From: Stenotrophomonas sp. BIO128-Bstrain
GTDB taxonomy: Bacteria > Pseudomonadota > Gammaproteobacteria > Xanthomonadales > Xanthomonadaceae
Assembly (NCBI RefSeq): GCF_030128875.1
Contig: NZ_CP124620.1
Span: forward strand, 1,798,001 to 1,862,000
Direction of reading: 5' to 3'
Length of the DNA stretch: 64,000 nucleotides
The notes under the pieces are model-generated. The model saw only the letters and a list, made by a program, of their open reading frames with translations. It ran no database searches and had not been told where the DNA came from. Numbering within the stretch: the first letter of the stretch is position 1; the number at the start of each line of letters is the position of its first letter. A program made the translations under genes and the position numbers. Positions 28,559 through 38,415 of this stretch are shown in pieces.

Positions 28559-31500
28559 GCGTTCAACTCCTTGTGCAGTTCCTGCAGCGACCAGACCGGG
28601 CCGGTCCCGCGGAATTCCAGTGATTGCACCAGCGCCTTGGCGCCGGCAATGGTGGTCGAATAGGTGACGCGGTGCTGCAGCGCCTCGCGACGGATCGAGA
28701 ACGAGTCGTTGATCGCCGCGCGACCTTCGGTCGTGTTGACGATGTAGACGATCTCGCCGTTCTTGATCGAATCGACGATGTGCGGACGGCCTTCGACCAC
28801 CTTGTTGACGATCTCGCAGTCCATGCCGTGCTGCTGCAGCCACGCGGCGGTGCCACGGGTGGCGACCAGGGTGTAGCCACGCTCGAGCAGGGCCTGGGCC
28901 ACCGGCAGGACGCGCTTCTTGTCCGGATCACGGACCGAGACGAAGGCCTTGCCCAGCGGCGGGGCCTTGATGCCACCGGCTTCCTGCGCACGCGCGAAGG
29001 CGGCGCTGAAGCTGCGGCCCACGCCCATCACCTCACCGGTGGAGCGCATCTCCGGCCCGAGGATCGGGTCGACGCCCTGGAACTTGGCGAACGGGAAGAT
29101 CGCTTCCTTGACCGAGTAGTAGCCCGGCACGATTTCCTTGGTGGCGCCCTGCTCGGCCAGCGTCTTGCCGGCCATGCAGCGCGCGGCGATCTTGGCCAGC
29201 GGCATGCCGGTGGCCTTGGAGACGAACGGCACGGTGCGCGAGGCACGCGGGTTCACTTCCAGCAGGTACACGATGTCTTCGCCGTTCTCGCCGGCCTGGA
29301 TCGCGAACTGGGTGTTCATCAGGCCGACCACGTTCAGGGCCTTGGCCAGCTCCACCACCTGGCGACGCAGCTCGGCCTGGGTTTCAGCGGACAGCGAGTA
29401 CGGCGGCAGCGAGCAGGACGAATCGCCCGAATGCACGCCGGCTTCTTCGATGTGCTCCATCACGCCGCCGATCAGCACGTTGCCGTCCTTGTCGGCAATG
29501 ATGTCCACGTCCACTTCCACGGCGTTGTCCAGGAAGCGGTCCAGCAGCACCGGCGAATCGTTGGAGACCTTCACCGCGTCGCGGACGTAGCGGGCCAGGT
29601 CGGATTCACCGTAGACGATTTCCATCGCGCGGCCGCCCAGCACGTAGCTCGGGCGCACCACCAGCGGGTAGCCGATCTCGCGCGCCAGCAGCAGGGCTTC
29701 CTGGTCGTTGCGGGCGATGCGGTTCGGCGGCTGCTTCAGGCCGAGCTTCTCCACCAGCTGCTGGAAACGCTCGCGGTCTTCGGCCAGATCGATGGAGTCC
29801 GGCGAGGTGCCGATCACCGGCACGCCGTTGGCTTCCAGCGCGCGCGCCAGCTTCAGCGGGGTCTGGCCGCCGTACTGCACGATCACGCCCTTGGGCTGTT
29901 CCAGCTCGACGATCTCCAGCACGTCTTCCAGCGTCAGCGGCTCGAAGTACAGGCGGTCGGAGGTGTCGTAATCGGTGGAGACGGTTTCCGGGTTGCAGTT
30001 GACCATGATGGTTTCAAAGCCATCATCGCGCAGCGCCAGCGCGGCGTGCACGCAGCAGTAATCGAACTCGATGCCCTGGCCGATGCGGTTCGGACCGCCG
30101 CCCAGGATCATGATCTTGTCGCGGTTGCTCGGGGCCGCTTCGCACTCGTCCTCGTAGGTCGAATACAGGTAGGCGGTGCTGGTGGCGAACTCGGCGGCGC
30201 AGGAATCCACGCGCTTGTACACCGGGCGCACCTTGTGGGCACGACGCAGCGCGCGCACGGCCGCTTCGTTGGTGCCGGTCAGTTCGGCCAGGCGGGCGTC
30301 GGAGAAACCGGCGCGCTTGAGCTTGCGCAGGCGTGCGGCGTCCAGTGCATCGATGCCGTCGGCGGCCACCTCGGCCTCGGCCTGGATGATCTCTTCGATC
30401 TGGTCCAGGAACCACGGGTCGATGTGCGACAGCGCGAAGACCTCTTCCACGCTGAAGCCGGCGCGGAACGCATCACCCACGAAGAACAGGCGCTCCGGGC
30501 CCGGGGCCTTGAGCTCGCGCTTGAGGGTGGTGATGTCGTCCTCGTTGGCCAGGTCCAGGCCGGTCGGGTCCAGCCCGATCTTGCCGGTTTCCAGGCCACG
30601 CAGGGCCTTCTGCAGCGACTCCTGGAAGGTGCGGCCCATCGCCATCACCTCGCCCACCGACTTCATCTGGGTGGTCAGGCGTGCGTCGGCGGCCGGGAAC
30701 TTCTCGAAGGCGAAGCGCGGGATCTTGGTGACGACGTAGTCGATCGACGGCTCGAACGAGGCCGGGGTCAGGCCACCGGTGATCTCGTTCTTCAATTCGT
30801 CCAGGGTGTAACCCACGGCCAGCTTGGCCGCGACCTTGGCGATCGGGAAGCCGGTGGCCTTGGAGGCCAGCGCCGAGGAGCGCGACACGCGCGGGTTCAT
30901 TTCGATCACCACCACGCGGCCGGTGGTCGGGCTGATGCCGAACTGCACGTTCGAGCCGCCGGTGTCCACGCCGATCTTGCGCAGCACGGCGATGGAGGCA
31001 TCGCGCAGGCGCTGGTATTCCTTGTCGGTCAGGGTCTGGGCCGGGGCCACGGTGATCGAGTCACCGGTGTGCACGCCCATCGGGTCCAGGTTCTCGATCG
31101 AGCAGACGATGATGCAGTTGTCGGCGGTGTCGCGCACGACCTCCATCTCGAATTCCTTCCAGCCCAGCACCGACTCTTCCACCAGCACTTCGGTGGTCGG
31201 CGACAGCTCCAGGCCGCGGGTCACGATATCGACCAGCTCTTCGCGGTTGTAGGCGATGCCGCCACCGCTGCCGCCCAGGGTGAAGCTGGGGCGGATGATG
31301 GTCGGGTAGCCGACGCGGGTCTGGATCTCGATCGCTTCTTCCAGCGTGTGCGCCACTGCGGCGGACGGGCACTCCAGGCCGATCTCACCCATCGCCACGC
31401 GGAACAGCTCGCGGTCTTCGGCCATGCGGATGGCGTCGCGCTTGGCTCCGATCAGCTCGACGTTGTACTTCTCCAGCACGCCGTTGTCGGCCAGGTCCAG

Positions 31501-31797
31501 CGCGCAGTTCAGCGCGGTCTGGCCACCCATGGTCGGCAGCAGCGCGTCGGGCTTTTCCTTGGCGATGATCTTCTCGACCGTCTGCCAGTTGATCGGCTCG
31601 ATGTAGACGGCGTCGGCCATCTCCGGGTCGGTCATGATCGTGGCCGGATTGCTGTTGACCAGCACCACGCGGTAACCCTCGTCGCGCAGTGCCTTGCAGG
31701 CCTGCGCGCCAGAGTAGTCGAACTCACAGGCCTGGCCGATGACGATCGGGCCAGCACCGATGATGAGGATGGTTTTAAGGTCAGTGCGCTTGGGCAT
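28555..31797 (-). CDS. carB: Carbamoyl-phosphate synthase large subunit
   Basis: Makes carbamoyl phosphate for arginine and pyrimidine synthesis from bicarbonate, two ATP and ammonia supplied by CarA. The 1080-residue product has the two homologous ATP-grasp halves ([20 protein letters not shown] at the N-terminus; [20 protein letters not shown] in the second half) and the C-terminal allosteric MGS-like domain ([20 protein letters not shown]). It is separated from carA by a small exported-protein gene, and runs into greA by a 4-bp overlap. Confidence 0.98.
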   Translation of the reverse strand: MPKRTDLKTILIIGAGPIVIGQACEFDYSGAQACKALRDEGYRVVLVNSNPATIMTDPEMADAVYIEPINWQTVEKIIAKEKPDALLPTMGGQTALNCALDLADNGVLEKYNVELIGAKRDAIRMAEDRELFRVAMGEIGLECPSAAVAHTLEEAIEIQTRVGYPTIIRPSFTLGGSGGGIAYNREELVDIVTRGLELSPTTEVLVEESVLGWKEFEMEVVRDTADNCIIVCSIENLDPMGVHTGDSITVAPAQTLTDKEYQRLRDASIAVLRKIGVDTGGSNVQFGISPTTGRVVVIEMNPRVSRSSALASKATGFPIAKVAAKLAVGYTLDELKNEITGGLTPASFEPSIDYVVTKIPRFAFEKFPAADARLTTQMKSVGEVMAMGRTFQESLQKALRGLETGKIGLDPTGLDLANEDDITTLKRELKAPGPERLFFVGDAFRAGFSVEEVFALSHIDPWFLDQIEEIIQAEAEVAADGIDALDAARLRKLKRAGFSDARLAELTGTNEAAVRALRRAHKVRPVYKRVDSCAAEFATSTAYLYSTYEDECEAAPSNRDKIMILGGGPNRIGQGIEFDYCCVHAALALRDDGFETIMVNCNPETVSTDYDTSDRLYFEPLTLEDVLEIVELEQPKGVIVQYGGQTPLKLARALEANGVPVIGTSPDSIDLAEDRERFQQLVEKLGLKQPPNRIARNDQEALLLAREIGYPLVVRPSYVLGGRAMEIVYGESDLARYVRDAVKVSNDSPVLLDRFLDNAVEVDVDIIADKDGNVLIGGVMEHIEEAGVHSGDSSCSLPPYSLSAETQAELRRQVVELAKALNVVGLMNTQFAIQAGENGEDIVYLLEVNPRASRTVPFVSKATGMPLAKIAARCMAGKTLAEQGATKEIVPGYYSVKEAIFPFAKFQGVDPILGPEMRSTGEVMGVGRSFSAAFARAQEAGGIKAPPLGKAFVSVRDPDKKRVLPVAQALLERGYTLVATRGTAAWLQQHGMDCEIVNKVVEGRPHIVDSIKNGEIVYIVNTTEGRAAINDSFSIRREALQHRVTYSTTIAGAKALVQSLEFRGTGPVWSLQELHKELNA

Positions 31798-31851
31798 TGT
31801 CTTCTCTAAGTCTGGACAGCGAGGCAGATGGGGGTGATCGCACGCTGTCGA

Positions 31852-32406
31852 TCAGGAAATATCGTCGGGGTTCAGCGCGATCCGGCACTGGTCCTGCAGT
31901 CCTTTGGCCAGCTGCACGCCGATGTCGTCGGGCAGCTCCGATTCGATGTCGAGCGTGGCGATGAAGCGGGTGTAGGCCGGGCTGGCCAGGAACGCAGCCA
32001 CTTCGGCGCGCTCGGCTTCACTCAGATCCACGTTGGACTTTTCGGCGATCGTCGATGGATTCGCAGCGGCGAAGGCCGAGGAGAGGCTCTTGCCCCCGGG
32101 GGTGCCCAGGAAGCGCGACCACTCCGCGATCACCTCGTCGCCGTCGTTGCCGAGGCCGGAGATCACCGAACGACGGAACTGTGCGTCGAGGAGGCTCTTG
32201 ATCGGCGCATGCGCGCACTGGCGATCGGTCTCGGGCAGCGCATTGAGCGCGGGCACGTTGTCGACCATCAGCTTGGCCATGTCCGTGCCCAGCGTGCCCA
32301 GGCCCAGGGACTGGACCACCGCCCGCACCTCCGCATCCGTGGCCGGTGCGGCCTGGGCCACACCGGTGAAGCACAACAGCGACAGCAGCAGCACGGGGCT
32401 GCGCAT
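31852..32406 (-). CDS. Small exported protein between carA and carB (DUF2059-like)
   Basis: A 184-residue protein with a clean signal peptide (cut after AQA) and a helical mature part. FLGTPGGKSLSSAF resembles the SPxGK motif of DUF2059 proteins, but the match is weak. ATG 32406 shares a base with the carA stop (TGATG), so it is coupled to carA. It ends 54 bases before carB. Function unknown; its place between two subunits of one enzyme is odd and worth noting. Confidence 0.72.
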   Translation of the reverse strand: MRSPVLLLSLLCFTGVAQAAPATDAEVRAVVQSLGLGTLGTDMAKLMVDNVPALNALPETDRQCAHAPIKSLLDAQFRRSVISGLGNDGDEVIAEWSRFLGTPGGKSLSSAFAAANPSTIAEKSNVDLSEAERAEVAAFLASPAYTRFIATLDIESELPDDIGVQLAKGLQDQCRIALNPDDIS

Positions 32407-33536
32407 CACGCCTTGGCCTCGGCCATCAGGGTCACGAAGCGGTCGAACAGCGGACCGACGTCATGCGGGCCCGGCGAGGCTTCCGGATGGCCCTGGAACG
32501 AGAACGCCGGCACGTCGGTGCGGGCGATGCCCTGGTTGGTGCCGTCGAACAGCGAGCGGTGGGTCACGCGCAGGGTGGCCGGCAGCGAGGCTTCATCCAC
32601 CGCGAAGCCATGGTTCTGCGAGGTGATCATCACGCGGCCACCGTCCAGGTCCTGGACCGGGTGGTTGGCGCCGTGATGGCCGTGGCCCATCTTGACCGTC
32701 TTCGCACCGGAGGCCAGCGCCAGCAGCTGGTGACCCAGGCAGATGCCGAAGGTCGGCACCTTCTTCTCGAGGAAGGTCTTGATGGCGGCGATCGCGTAAT
32801 CGCACGGTTCCGGGTCGCCCGGGCCATTGGAAAGGAACACGCCGTCCGGGTTCATCGCCAGCACTTCGGCGGCCGGGGTCTGCGCCGGCACCACGGTCAG
32901 CTCGCAGCCGCGTTCGGCCAGCATGCGCAGGATGTTGAGCTTGGCGCCGAAGTCATAGGCCACCACCTTGAAGCGAGGTGCGGCGTTGACGAAGGCGTTG
33001 CTGTCCAGATCCAGCTGGCCCTCGGTCCAGGTGTAGCGCTTGTCGGTGCTGACCACTTTGGCCAGATCCATGCCCTTCAGGCCGGGGAACGTGCGGGCCG
33101 CTTCCAGCGCCGTTTCCACGCTCAGGCCTTCGCCGGCCATCAGCGCACCGTTCTGGGCGCCGCGCTCGCGCAGGATGCGCGTCAGCTTGCGGGTATCGAT
33201 CCCGGAAATGGCGACCACGCCGCGCTGGACCAGCCAATCCTGCAGCGACACCTGGCTGCGCCAGTTGCTCGGGCGGCGCGGCACATCGCGCACGATCAGG
33301 CCGGCCGACCACACCTTGGCCGCTTCGTCGTCCTGGTCGGTCATGCCGGTATTGCCGATATGCGGGTAGGTCAGCGTGACCATCTGCCGGGCGTAGGAAG
33401 GATCGGTCAACACTTCCTGATAGCCGGTCATGGCGGTGTTGAACACCACCTCACCAACGGACAGGCCGGGCGCGCCTACGGATTCGCCCTCGAATACGGT
33501 GCCGTCTTCGAGGACGAGGATTGCGGCTTGGGTCAC
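32406..33536 (-). CDS. carA: Carbamoyl-phosphate synthase small subunit
   Basis: Glutaminase subunit that feeds ammonia to CarB. The 376-residue product has the class I amidotransferase nucleophile in [12 protein letters not shown], and the His-Glu part in [11 protein letters not shown]. Translation starts at GTG 33536 ([13 protein letters not shown]); no ATG fits. A TACAAT box lies on the minus strand at 33667-33662, about 125 bases upstream, without a good -35 box. The leader between has two T runs, which could allow attenuation, but no convincing terminator fold was seen. Confidence 0.97.
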   Translation of the reverse strand: MTQAAILVLEDGTVFEGESVGAPGLSVGEVVFNTAMTGYQEVLTDPSYARQMVTLTYPHIGNTGMTDQDDEAAKVWSAGLIVRDVPRRPSNWRSQVSLQDWLVQRGVVAISGIDTRKLTRILRERGAQNGALMAGEGLSVETALEAARTFPGLKGMDLAKVVSTDKRYTWTEGQLDLDSNAFVNAAPRFKVVAYDFGAKLNILRMLAERGCELTVVPAQTPAAEVLAMNPDGVFLSNGPGDPEPCDYAIAAIKTFLEKKVPTFGICLGHQLLALASGAKTVKMGHGHHGANHPVQDLDGGRVMITSQNHGFAVDEASLPATLRVTHRSLFDGTNQGIARTDVPAFSFQGHPEASPGPHDVGPLFDRFVTLMAEAKA

Positions 33537-33777
33537 GGAAATCTCACTTTGGCTACCGAGGGGTCGCCGAAGTCACGCCTGCGCTTCACGAAAAAGCGGC
33601 TGCAAAAAAGCGCGGACTGCGGTTCTGGACCGGTCCGGCTGTCGTGATTCGGCGAGCGGGAATTGTAAAGGGAAGCCGGGTTCGACGCCAGTATCCGCGT
33701 GCAATTGCCCTATTCAGCCCGACAGAGGGCATGGCGCCGGTTCAGGCGCCTGCCCCAGCTGGCCGCGCGGGCCCCAT

Positions 33778-34518
33778 TCAGACGGCGGGCGGCGGGGTGG
33801 CGCCATCCAGCAGGTCGCGGACCCGATAGCTGCCCGGGGCGCGGCCCGGCAGCTGGGCCGCGGCAAACAGCGCGCCACGGGCGAAGATGTCGCGGTTGGT
33901 GGCGCGGTGGGTCAGCTCGATGCGCTCGCCCAGCCCGGTGAACTGCACCAGGTGCTCGCCCACGATGTCCCCGGCACGCAGGCTGGCGTAGTGCGGGTGC
34001 GCCCCGCCCTTCTCCGCCGCGGCGCCCAGGGTCAGGGCGGTACCGGAAGGCGCATCCTTCTTCTGGGTGTGGTGGGATTCGACGATATCGCAGTCCCAGC
34101 CGGCCAGCGCCGCTGCGGCCCGCTCCACCAGTTCATCCAGCACCGCCACGCCCAGGCTGAAGTTCGAGGCCCAGACCAGTGGAATCCGGCCCGCCGCCTG
34201 GATCAGTGCCTGGCGCTGCGTCTCGCTGATGCCGGTGGTGCCGGACACGAAGCCCGCACCGCGCTCCACGCACAGCGCCAGCACCGGATCAAAGCCCTCG
34301 GGCAGGCTGAAATCGATGGCGACATCGAACTGGGGCGCGCCGGCCAGCTCGCTGCTGGCGAAATGCGGCACGCCGTCCACCACGCGCTGGGCCGGCGAGC
34401 GGCGGGTGACCGCGGCAACGACCTGCAGGGCGGGATTGTCGGCGGCAAGACGGAGCAGCGCCTGGCCCATGCGGCCGGAGGCACCGTGGATGAGCAAACG
34501 TAGGGGAGTGGTAGTCAT
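33778..34518 (-). CDS. dapB: 4-hydroxy-tetrahydrodipicolinate reductase
   Basis: Second committed step of the diaminopimelate/lysine pathway. The 246-residue product has the NAD(P)H-binding start LLIHGASGRMGQALL, the catalytic segment ESHHTQKKDAPSGTA and FVSGTTGISE. It precedes carA on the same strand with 241 bases between. The dapB-carA-carB-greA order is known in Pseudomonas. No terminator was recognised after it. Confidence 0.97.
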   Translation of the reverse strand: MTTTPLRLLIHGASGRMGQALLRLAADNPALQVVAAVTRRSPAQRVVDGVPHFASSELAGAPQFDVAIDFSLPEGFDPVLALCVERGAGFVSGTTGISETQRQALIQAAGRIPLVWASNFSLGVAVLDELVERAAAALAGWDCDIVESHHTQKKDAPSGTALTLGAAAEKGGAHPHYASLRAGDIVGEHLVQFTGLGERIELTHRATNRDIFARGALFAAAQLPGRAPGSYRVRDLLDGATPPPAV

Positions 34519-34584
34519 GCACGCAGGCTAGCGGGTGGTGGTGAGGCTGCACAAGAGGTTTTGGCGTGGCCCTGCCCTGGCGGC

Positions 34585-34839
34585 TCAGTGCTGCTTCGGG
34601 GGCGTCGGCCCACAACTGTCGCAGCCGCCACACGCACCACCGCCACCCGTGGCAGGTGGCGCGATCTTCCGGCCCAGCGCCTGCAGCCAGGCGGCGCGCT
34701 GCGGCTTCACCAGCCCCAGCGCGATCGCCCCGCGCGCCTTGCGCACGGTGCCAGGGAACTGCTTTTTCATCACCACCCACGCGCTGACCAGCACGGCCAG
34801 CGCGATCACGGCGTACTGCAGCAGCAGGCCGGTCTTCAT
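34585..34839 (-). CDS. FeoB-associated Cys-rich membrane protein
   Basis: An 84-residue protein with one N-terminal membrane helix (LLLQYAVIALAVLVSAWVV) and a C-terminal Gly/Cys cluster (GGGGACGGCDSCG) that could bind iron. The ATG shares one base with the feoB stop. Small proteins of this kind commonly follow feoB and probably act in place of FeoC; their exact task is not established. Confidence 0.82.
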   Translation of the reverse strand: MKTGLLLQYAVIALAVLVSAWVVMKKQFPGTVRKARGAIALGLVKPQRAAWLQALGRKIAPPATGGGGACGGCDSCGPTPPKQH

Positions 34840-36695
34840 CAGCCGCCGCCCAGTGCCACGGTCACCTGGTAGGTGATCAGCGAGGCGATGTAGGCGGCTG
34901 CGAACAGGTAGAACGTGGCGAAGCCCATCTGCTTCCACGAATTGGTTTCGCGCTTGATCGTGGCCAGCGTCGAGATACACATCGGCGCGTAGATGTACCA
35001 GACCAGCAGCGACAGCGCGGTGGCCAGCGACCAGCCATCGCTGATCAGCGGGGTCAGCGCCTGACTGGCCGCATCGTCATCGGCGGCCGACAGCGCATAC
35101 ACAGTGGCCAGCGAGGCCACCGCCACTTCACGCGCTGCCAGGCCCGGAATCAGCGCGATGCATATCTGCCAGTTGAAGCCCAGCGGCGCGAAGAACACCG
35201 CCATGGCGTGGCCGATCTGACCGGCGAAGCTGTAGTCGATCGCCGGCATGGTCGCGTTCTCCGGCGCCCCCGGGAACGACAGCAGCACCCACAGCAGGAT
35301 GGTCAGCGCAAGGATGATGCCGCCCACGCGCTTGAGGAAGATCATGCCGCGCTCGTACAGGCCCACCGCCAGATCGCGCGGGTGCGGGATGCGGTAGGAC
35401 GGCAGTTCCAGCATCAACGGATGCTCGCTCTTGTCGCGGCGCCACTTCTTCATGGTCCAGGACATCAGCAGCGCGCTGAGAATGCCGGCCGCATACAACC
35501 CGAACAGCACCAGACCCTGCTGATTGAACACGCCCCAGATCTGCTTCTGCGGGATGAAGGCGCCGATCAGCAGCGCATACACCGGCAGGCGCGCCGAACA
35601 GGTCATCAGCGGCGCGACCAGGATCGTGGCCAGCCGGTCGCGCGGGTCCTGGATGCTGCGGGTGGACATGATGCCCGGCACCGCGCAGGCGAAGCTGGAC
35701 AGCAACGGGATGAACGAACGGCCGGACAGGCCGGCCGCCGCCATCATGCGGTCCAGCAGGAAGGCAGCGCGCGGCAGGTAACCGGACTCTTCCAGCGCCA
35801 GGATGAAGGCGAACAGGATCAGGATCTGCGGCAGAAACACGATCACCCCACCGACGCCGGCGATGATGCCGTCGGTGAGCAGGCTGTTGAGCGGGCCCTC
35901 GGGGAGCGCGCCGCCGATCCAGCCCCCCAGCGCGGCCGTGCCGGCCTCGATCAGGTCCATCACCGGCGTGGCCCAGGCATACACCGCCTGGAAGATCAGG
36001 AACATCACCACCGCCAGGGTCAGCAGCCCGAACACCGGGTGCAGCAGCCAGCGGTCCAGCGCGTCGTCGATCTTCGCCGTCCGCGTCGGCATGCTCACCG
36101 AAGCGGCGAGGATGTCGCGCACCTGGGCGTGGTAATCGGTCGCCGCGGGCACCGCGACCGGGGCCTGCAGGTGCGGCACCATCGCATCCAGGCGCTCCAC
36201 CAGCCTGGCCGCGCCGTTGCGGCGCACCGCCACGGTCTCGACCACCGGCACGCCCAGCGCCTGCTCCAGCGCCTGGACGTCGATCTTGATGCCACGGCGC
36301 TCGGCCGCATCGACCATGTTCAGCGCCACGATCATCGGCTTGCCCAGCTCGCGCAGTTCCAGCGCGAAGCGCAGGTGCAGGCGCAGGTTGGTGGCATCGA
36401 TCACGCACAGCAGCACGTCCGGGGCGGCCTCGCCCGGGTAGAAGCCCCGGCACAGGTCCCGGGTGATCGCCTCGTCCAGGCTGGCCGGCTGCAGGCTGTA
36501 GGCGCCCGGCAGATCGAGGACGGCGAATTCGCGGCCGGACGGCGCGCGCAGGCGGCCTTCCTTGCGCTCCACGGTTACGCCGGTGTAATTGGCTACTTTC
36601 TGGCGGCTGCCTGTCAGCTGGTTGAACAGTGCGGTCTTGCCGCTGTTCGGATTGCCGACCAGAGCGATGCGCAGGGCGTTGGTGGCAGCGCTCAT
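34839..36695 (-). CDS. feoB: Ferrous iron transporter FeoB
   Basis: Inner-membrane Fe(II) importer with an N-terminal G-protein domain. G1 is GNPNSGKTALFNQL, G2 lies near NYTGVTVERKEG, G3 is DLPGAYSL, and G4 is NMVD. The membrane part from about residue 215 carries the Gate motifs, including LPVYALLIGAF and FACAVPGIMSTR. The length of 618 is at the short end for the family. It overlaps feoA by four bases and the Cys-rich gene by one, a tight three-gene operon. Confidence 0.97.
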   Translation of the reverse strand: MSAATNALRIALVGNPNSGKTALFNQLTGSRQKVANYTGVTVERKEGRLRAPSGREFAVLDLPGAYSLQPASLDEAITRDLCRGFYPGEAAPDVLLCVIDATNLRLHLRFALELRELGKPMIVALNMVDAAERRGIKIDVQALEQALGVPVVETVAVRRNGAARLVERLDAMVPHLQAPVAVPAATDYHAQVRDILAASVSMPTRTAKIDDALDRWLLHPVFGLLTLAVVMFLIFQAVYAWATPVMDLIEAGTAALGGWIGGALPEGPLNSLLTDGIIAGVGGVIVFLPQILILFAFILALEESGYLPRAAFLLDRMMAAAGLSGRSFIPLLSSFACAVPGIMSTRSIQDPRDRLATILVAPLMTCSARLPVYALLIGAFIPQKQIWGVFNQQGLVLFGLYAAGILSALLMSWTMKKWRRDKSEHPLMLELPSYRIPHPRDLAVGLYERGMIFLKRVGGIILALTILLWVLLSFPGAPENATMPAIDYSFAGQIGHAMAVFFAPLGFNWQICIALIPGLAAREVAVASLATVYALSAADDDAASQALTPLISDGWSLATALSLLVWYIYAPMCISTLATIKRETNSWKQMGFATFYLFAAAYIASLITYQVTVALGGG

Positions 36696-36949
36696 GCGCG
36701 GGCCTCCTGGCCCTGCAGCGCGGTGACCACGATGCGGGCGGCCTCACTGCGGCGCAGCGCGAAGCGCGTGAACCCGACCTGCACCAGCAGCGGCTCGGCG
36801 CCGACCGGACCACGGGCTACCAGACGGACCTCTTCCCCTTTGACGAAGCCAAGCTCCTTCAGGCGGCGGGCGATCGCATCGTTTGCGTGTAGTTCCTGCA
36901 CGGACTCCACCAGGGCGGAGCTGTACAGCGCCAGATCGGACAACGTCAC
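36692..36949 (-). CDS. feoA: Ferrous iron transport protein A
   Basis: An 85-residue SH3-like FeoA domain protein thought to modulate FeoB. Typical features are IARRLKELGFVKGEEVRLVARGP and a C-terminal FALRRSEAARIVV. It starts at GTG 36949 after AGAAGG. It is first in the feo operon, just behind a probable Fur box. Confidence 0.93.
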   Translation of the reverse strand: MTLSDLALYSSALVESVQELHANDAIARRLKELGFVKGEEVRLVARGPVGAEPLLVQVGFTRFALRRSEAARIVVTALQGQEARA

Positions 36950-36963
36950 GGAGCGCCTTCTCG

Positions 36964-36985
36964 ATGATAGGAATGGTTATCAATT
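36964..36985 (-). promoter_or_regulatory. Probable Fur box of the feo operon
   Basis: On the minus strand the stretch AATTGATAACCATTCCTATC resembles the 19-bp Fur consensus, built of GATAAT-like hexamers, with about two of the three units recognisable. It lies 15 bases before feoA. Iron repression by Fur is the norm for feo operons. Confidence 0.6.
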
Positions 36986-37007
36986 CTACCATCGCCGCGC
37001 CGCGTCA

Positions 37008-37035
37008 TTGCCCGTGACCAACGGCCCGCTATGAT
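37008..37035 (+). promoter_or_regulatory. Sigma-70 promoter for the leucine-catabolism genes
   Basis: TTGCCC (37008-37013) and TATGAT (37030-37035) with a 16-base spacer, 27 bases before the hydratase start. Confidence 0.6.
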
Positions 37036-37062
37036 CTGTACATGTATGGAGTAAACCCGCCC

Positions 37063-37851
37063 ATGAGTGACGCATTACGGATTGAACGCAGCGCCTCGGT
37101 GCTGACCCTGTGGCTGAACCGCCCGACCCTGCACAATGCCTTCGACGCCTCGTTGATCGCCCAGCTGACCGCCGCACTGCAGGCCGCCGGACGCGACGAC
37201 CATGTCCGCGCGGTGGTGCTGGCCGGGGAAGGCGCCTCCTTCTCGGCGGGTGCGGACATGCAGTGGATGCGTGGCATGGCCGCCGCCAGCGAGGAGGACA
37301 ACCGCCAGGATTCGCTCGCCCTGGCCCGCCTGATGCGGACCCTGGACGAGCTGCCCAAGCCGACCATCGCCCGCGTGCAGGGTGCCGCCTTCGGTGGCGG
37401 GGTCGGCCTGGTGGCCTGCTGCGATATCGCCATCGCCAGCACCAGCGCCCGCTTCGGCCTGACCGAAAGCCGCCTGGGCCTGCTGCCGGCGGTGATCTCG
37501 CCCTATGTCATTGACGCGATCGGCCCGCGCCAGGCCCGCCGCTGGTTTGCCACCGGCGAGCATTTCGACGCCGAAACCGCCCTGCGCATCGGCCTGGTGC
37601 ACCAGCTGATCGAGCCGGAACGGATCGACGAGGCCGTCCAGCGCCAGCTCGGCCTGCTCGACAAGGCCGGCCCGGTGGCCTCGGCCTCGGCCAAGGACCT
37701 GGTCCGGCGCGTGGCGCTGGGCCGCGACCGGGACGCCACCGACCGCGACAACGCGGCGCTGATCGCCCGCCTGCGGGTCTCGGCCGAAGGCCAGGAAGGC
37801 CTCGGGGCCTTCCTCGACAAGCGTTCCCCGCATTGGGTCACCCAGGACTGA
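37063..37851 (+). CDS. liuC: Probable methylglutaconyl-CoA hydratase (crotonase family)
   Basis: A 262-residue enoyl-CoA hydratase. The oxyanion-hole segments are SAGADMQWM and GAAFGGGVGLVACCD. One catalytic glutamate is kept (LTESRLGLLP), while the other position is Gly, a pattern seen in LiuC-type methylglutaconyl-CoA hydratases. It is close to HMG-CoA lyase, which does the next step in leucine breakdown. ATG 37063 lies 11 bases after GGAG; ATG 37042 is possible. Other hydratase substrates cannot be excluded by sequence alone. Confidence 0.8.
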   Translation: MSDALRIERSASVLTLWLNRPTLHNAFDASLIAQLTAALQAAGRDDHVRAVVLAGEGASFSAGADMQWMRGMAAASEEDNRQDSLALARLMRTLDELPKPTIARVQGAAFGGGVGLVACCDIAIASTSARFGLTESRLGLLPAVISPYVIDAIGPRQARRWFATGEHFDAETALRIGLVHQLIEPERIDEAVQRQLGLLDKAGPVASASAKDLVRRVALGRDRDATDRDNAALIARLRVSAEGQEGLGAFLDKRSPHWVTQD

Positions 37852-37861
37852 GGACAGCGTC

Positions 37862-38248
37862 ATGCTCGACCATGCAGGTATCCGCTGCGCCGACTTCGGG
37901 CGCAGCCTGGCGTTCTTCCAGCAGGCCCTGGCGCCGCTGGGCGTCACCGTGGTGATGCAGGTCTCGGCCGCCCAGACCGGCGAGCATGACCACGCCGGCT
38001 TCGGCCGTAGCGGCAAACCGGACTTCTGGATCAGCAACGGCCCCGGCGCCCATGGCGGCGTGCACCTGGCCTTCAGCGCGACCCGGCGGGCCGACGTGGA
38101 CGCCTTCCACCGTGCGGCACTGGCGGCCGGTGGCACCGACAATGGCGCCCCGGGCATCCGCGAGCATTACCACCCCGATTATTACGGGGCGTTCGTGCTC
38201 GATCCGGACGGCAACAACATCGAAGCGGTCTGCCACCACCCCGGCTGA
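37862..38248 (+). CDS. VOC-family (glyoxalase-like) protein
   Basis: A 128-residue vicinal-oxygen-chelate fold protein: start MLDHAGIRCADFGRSLAFF, middle PDFWISNGPGAHGGVHLAF, end YYGAFVLDPDGNNIEAVCH with the metal-ligand glutamate. It begins ten bases after the hydratase stop, with GAGGA at the junction. Substrate unknown; glyoxalase I-like or dioxygenase activity are both possible. Confidence 0.82.
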   Translation: MLDHAGIRCADFGRSLAFFQQALAPLGVTVVMQVSAAQTGEHDHAGFGRSGKPDFWISNGPGAHGGVHLAFSATRRADVDAFHRAALAAGGTDNGAPGIREHYHPDYYGAFVLDPDGNNIEAVCHHPG

Positions 38249-38260
38249 CCGCGTACGCCG

Positions 38261-38302
38261 GCGGGATGGCCGCTTTGTCGCCCATCCCGCGTATCCCCTT
38301 TT
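38261..38302 (+). terminator. Possible terminator after the VOC gene
   Basis: GCGGGATGG and CCATCCCGC pair perfectly around a 12-base loop, with a TTTT about eight bases further on. The gap of 167 bases to HMG-CoA lyase allows a new promoter there, though none was clear. Confidence 0.4.
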
Positions 38303-38415
38303 CGTGGCCCGCCGGGGAACGTGGGCCGCCTTTCGTCTGACAGGAATCTCCGTGACCTCTACCCCACCCCGCCCCCTGCTGGTCGTCCGTCGCTCCGTTC
38401 GCGGAGGGCCGGCAC

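Noticed and set aside
28624..31809. Plus-strand frame of 1061 codons
   Set aside because: Mirror frame of carB; low-complexity His/Arg/Gln-rich composition and no family features.
34839..36949. feoB split by frameshift, because several overlapping frames are open
   Set aside because: The 618-codon frame contains all G motifs and membrane segments; the others are shadows.
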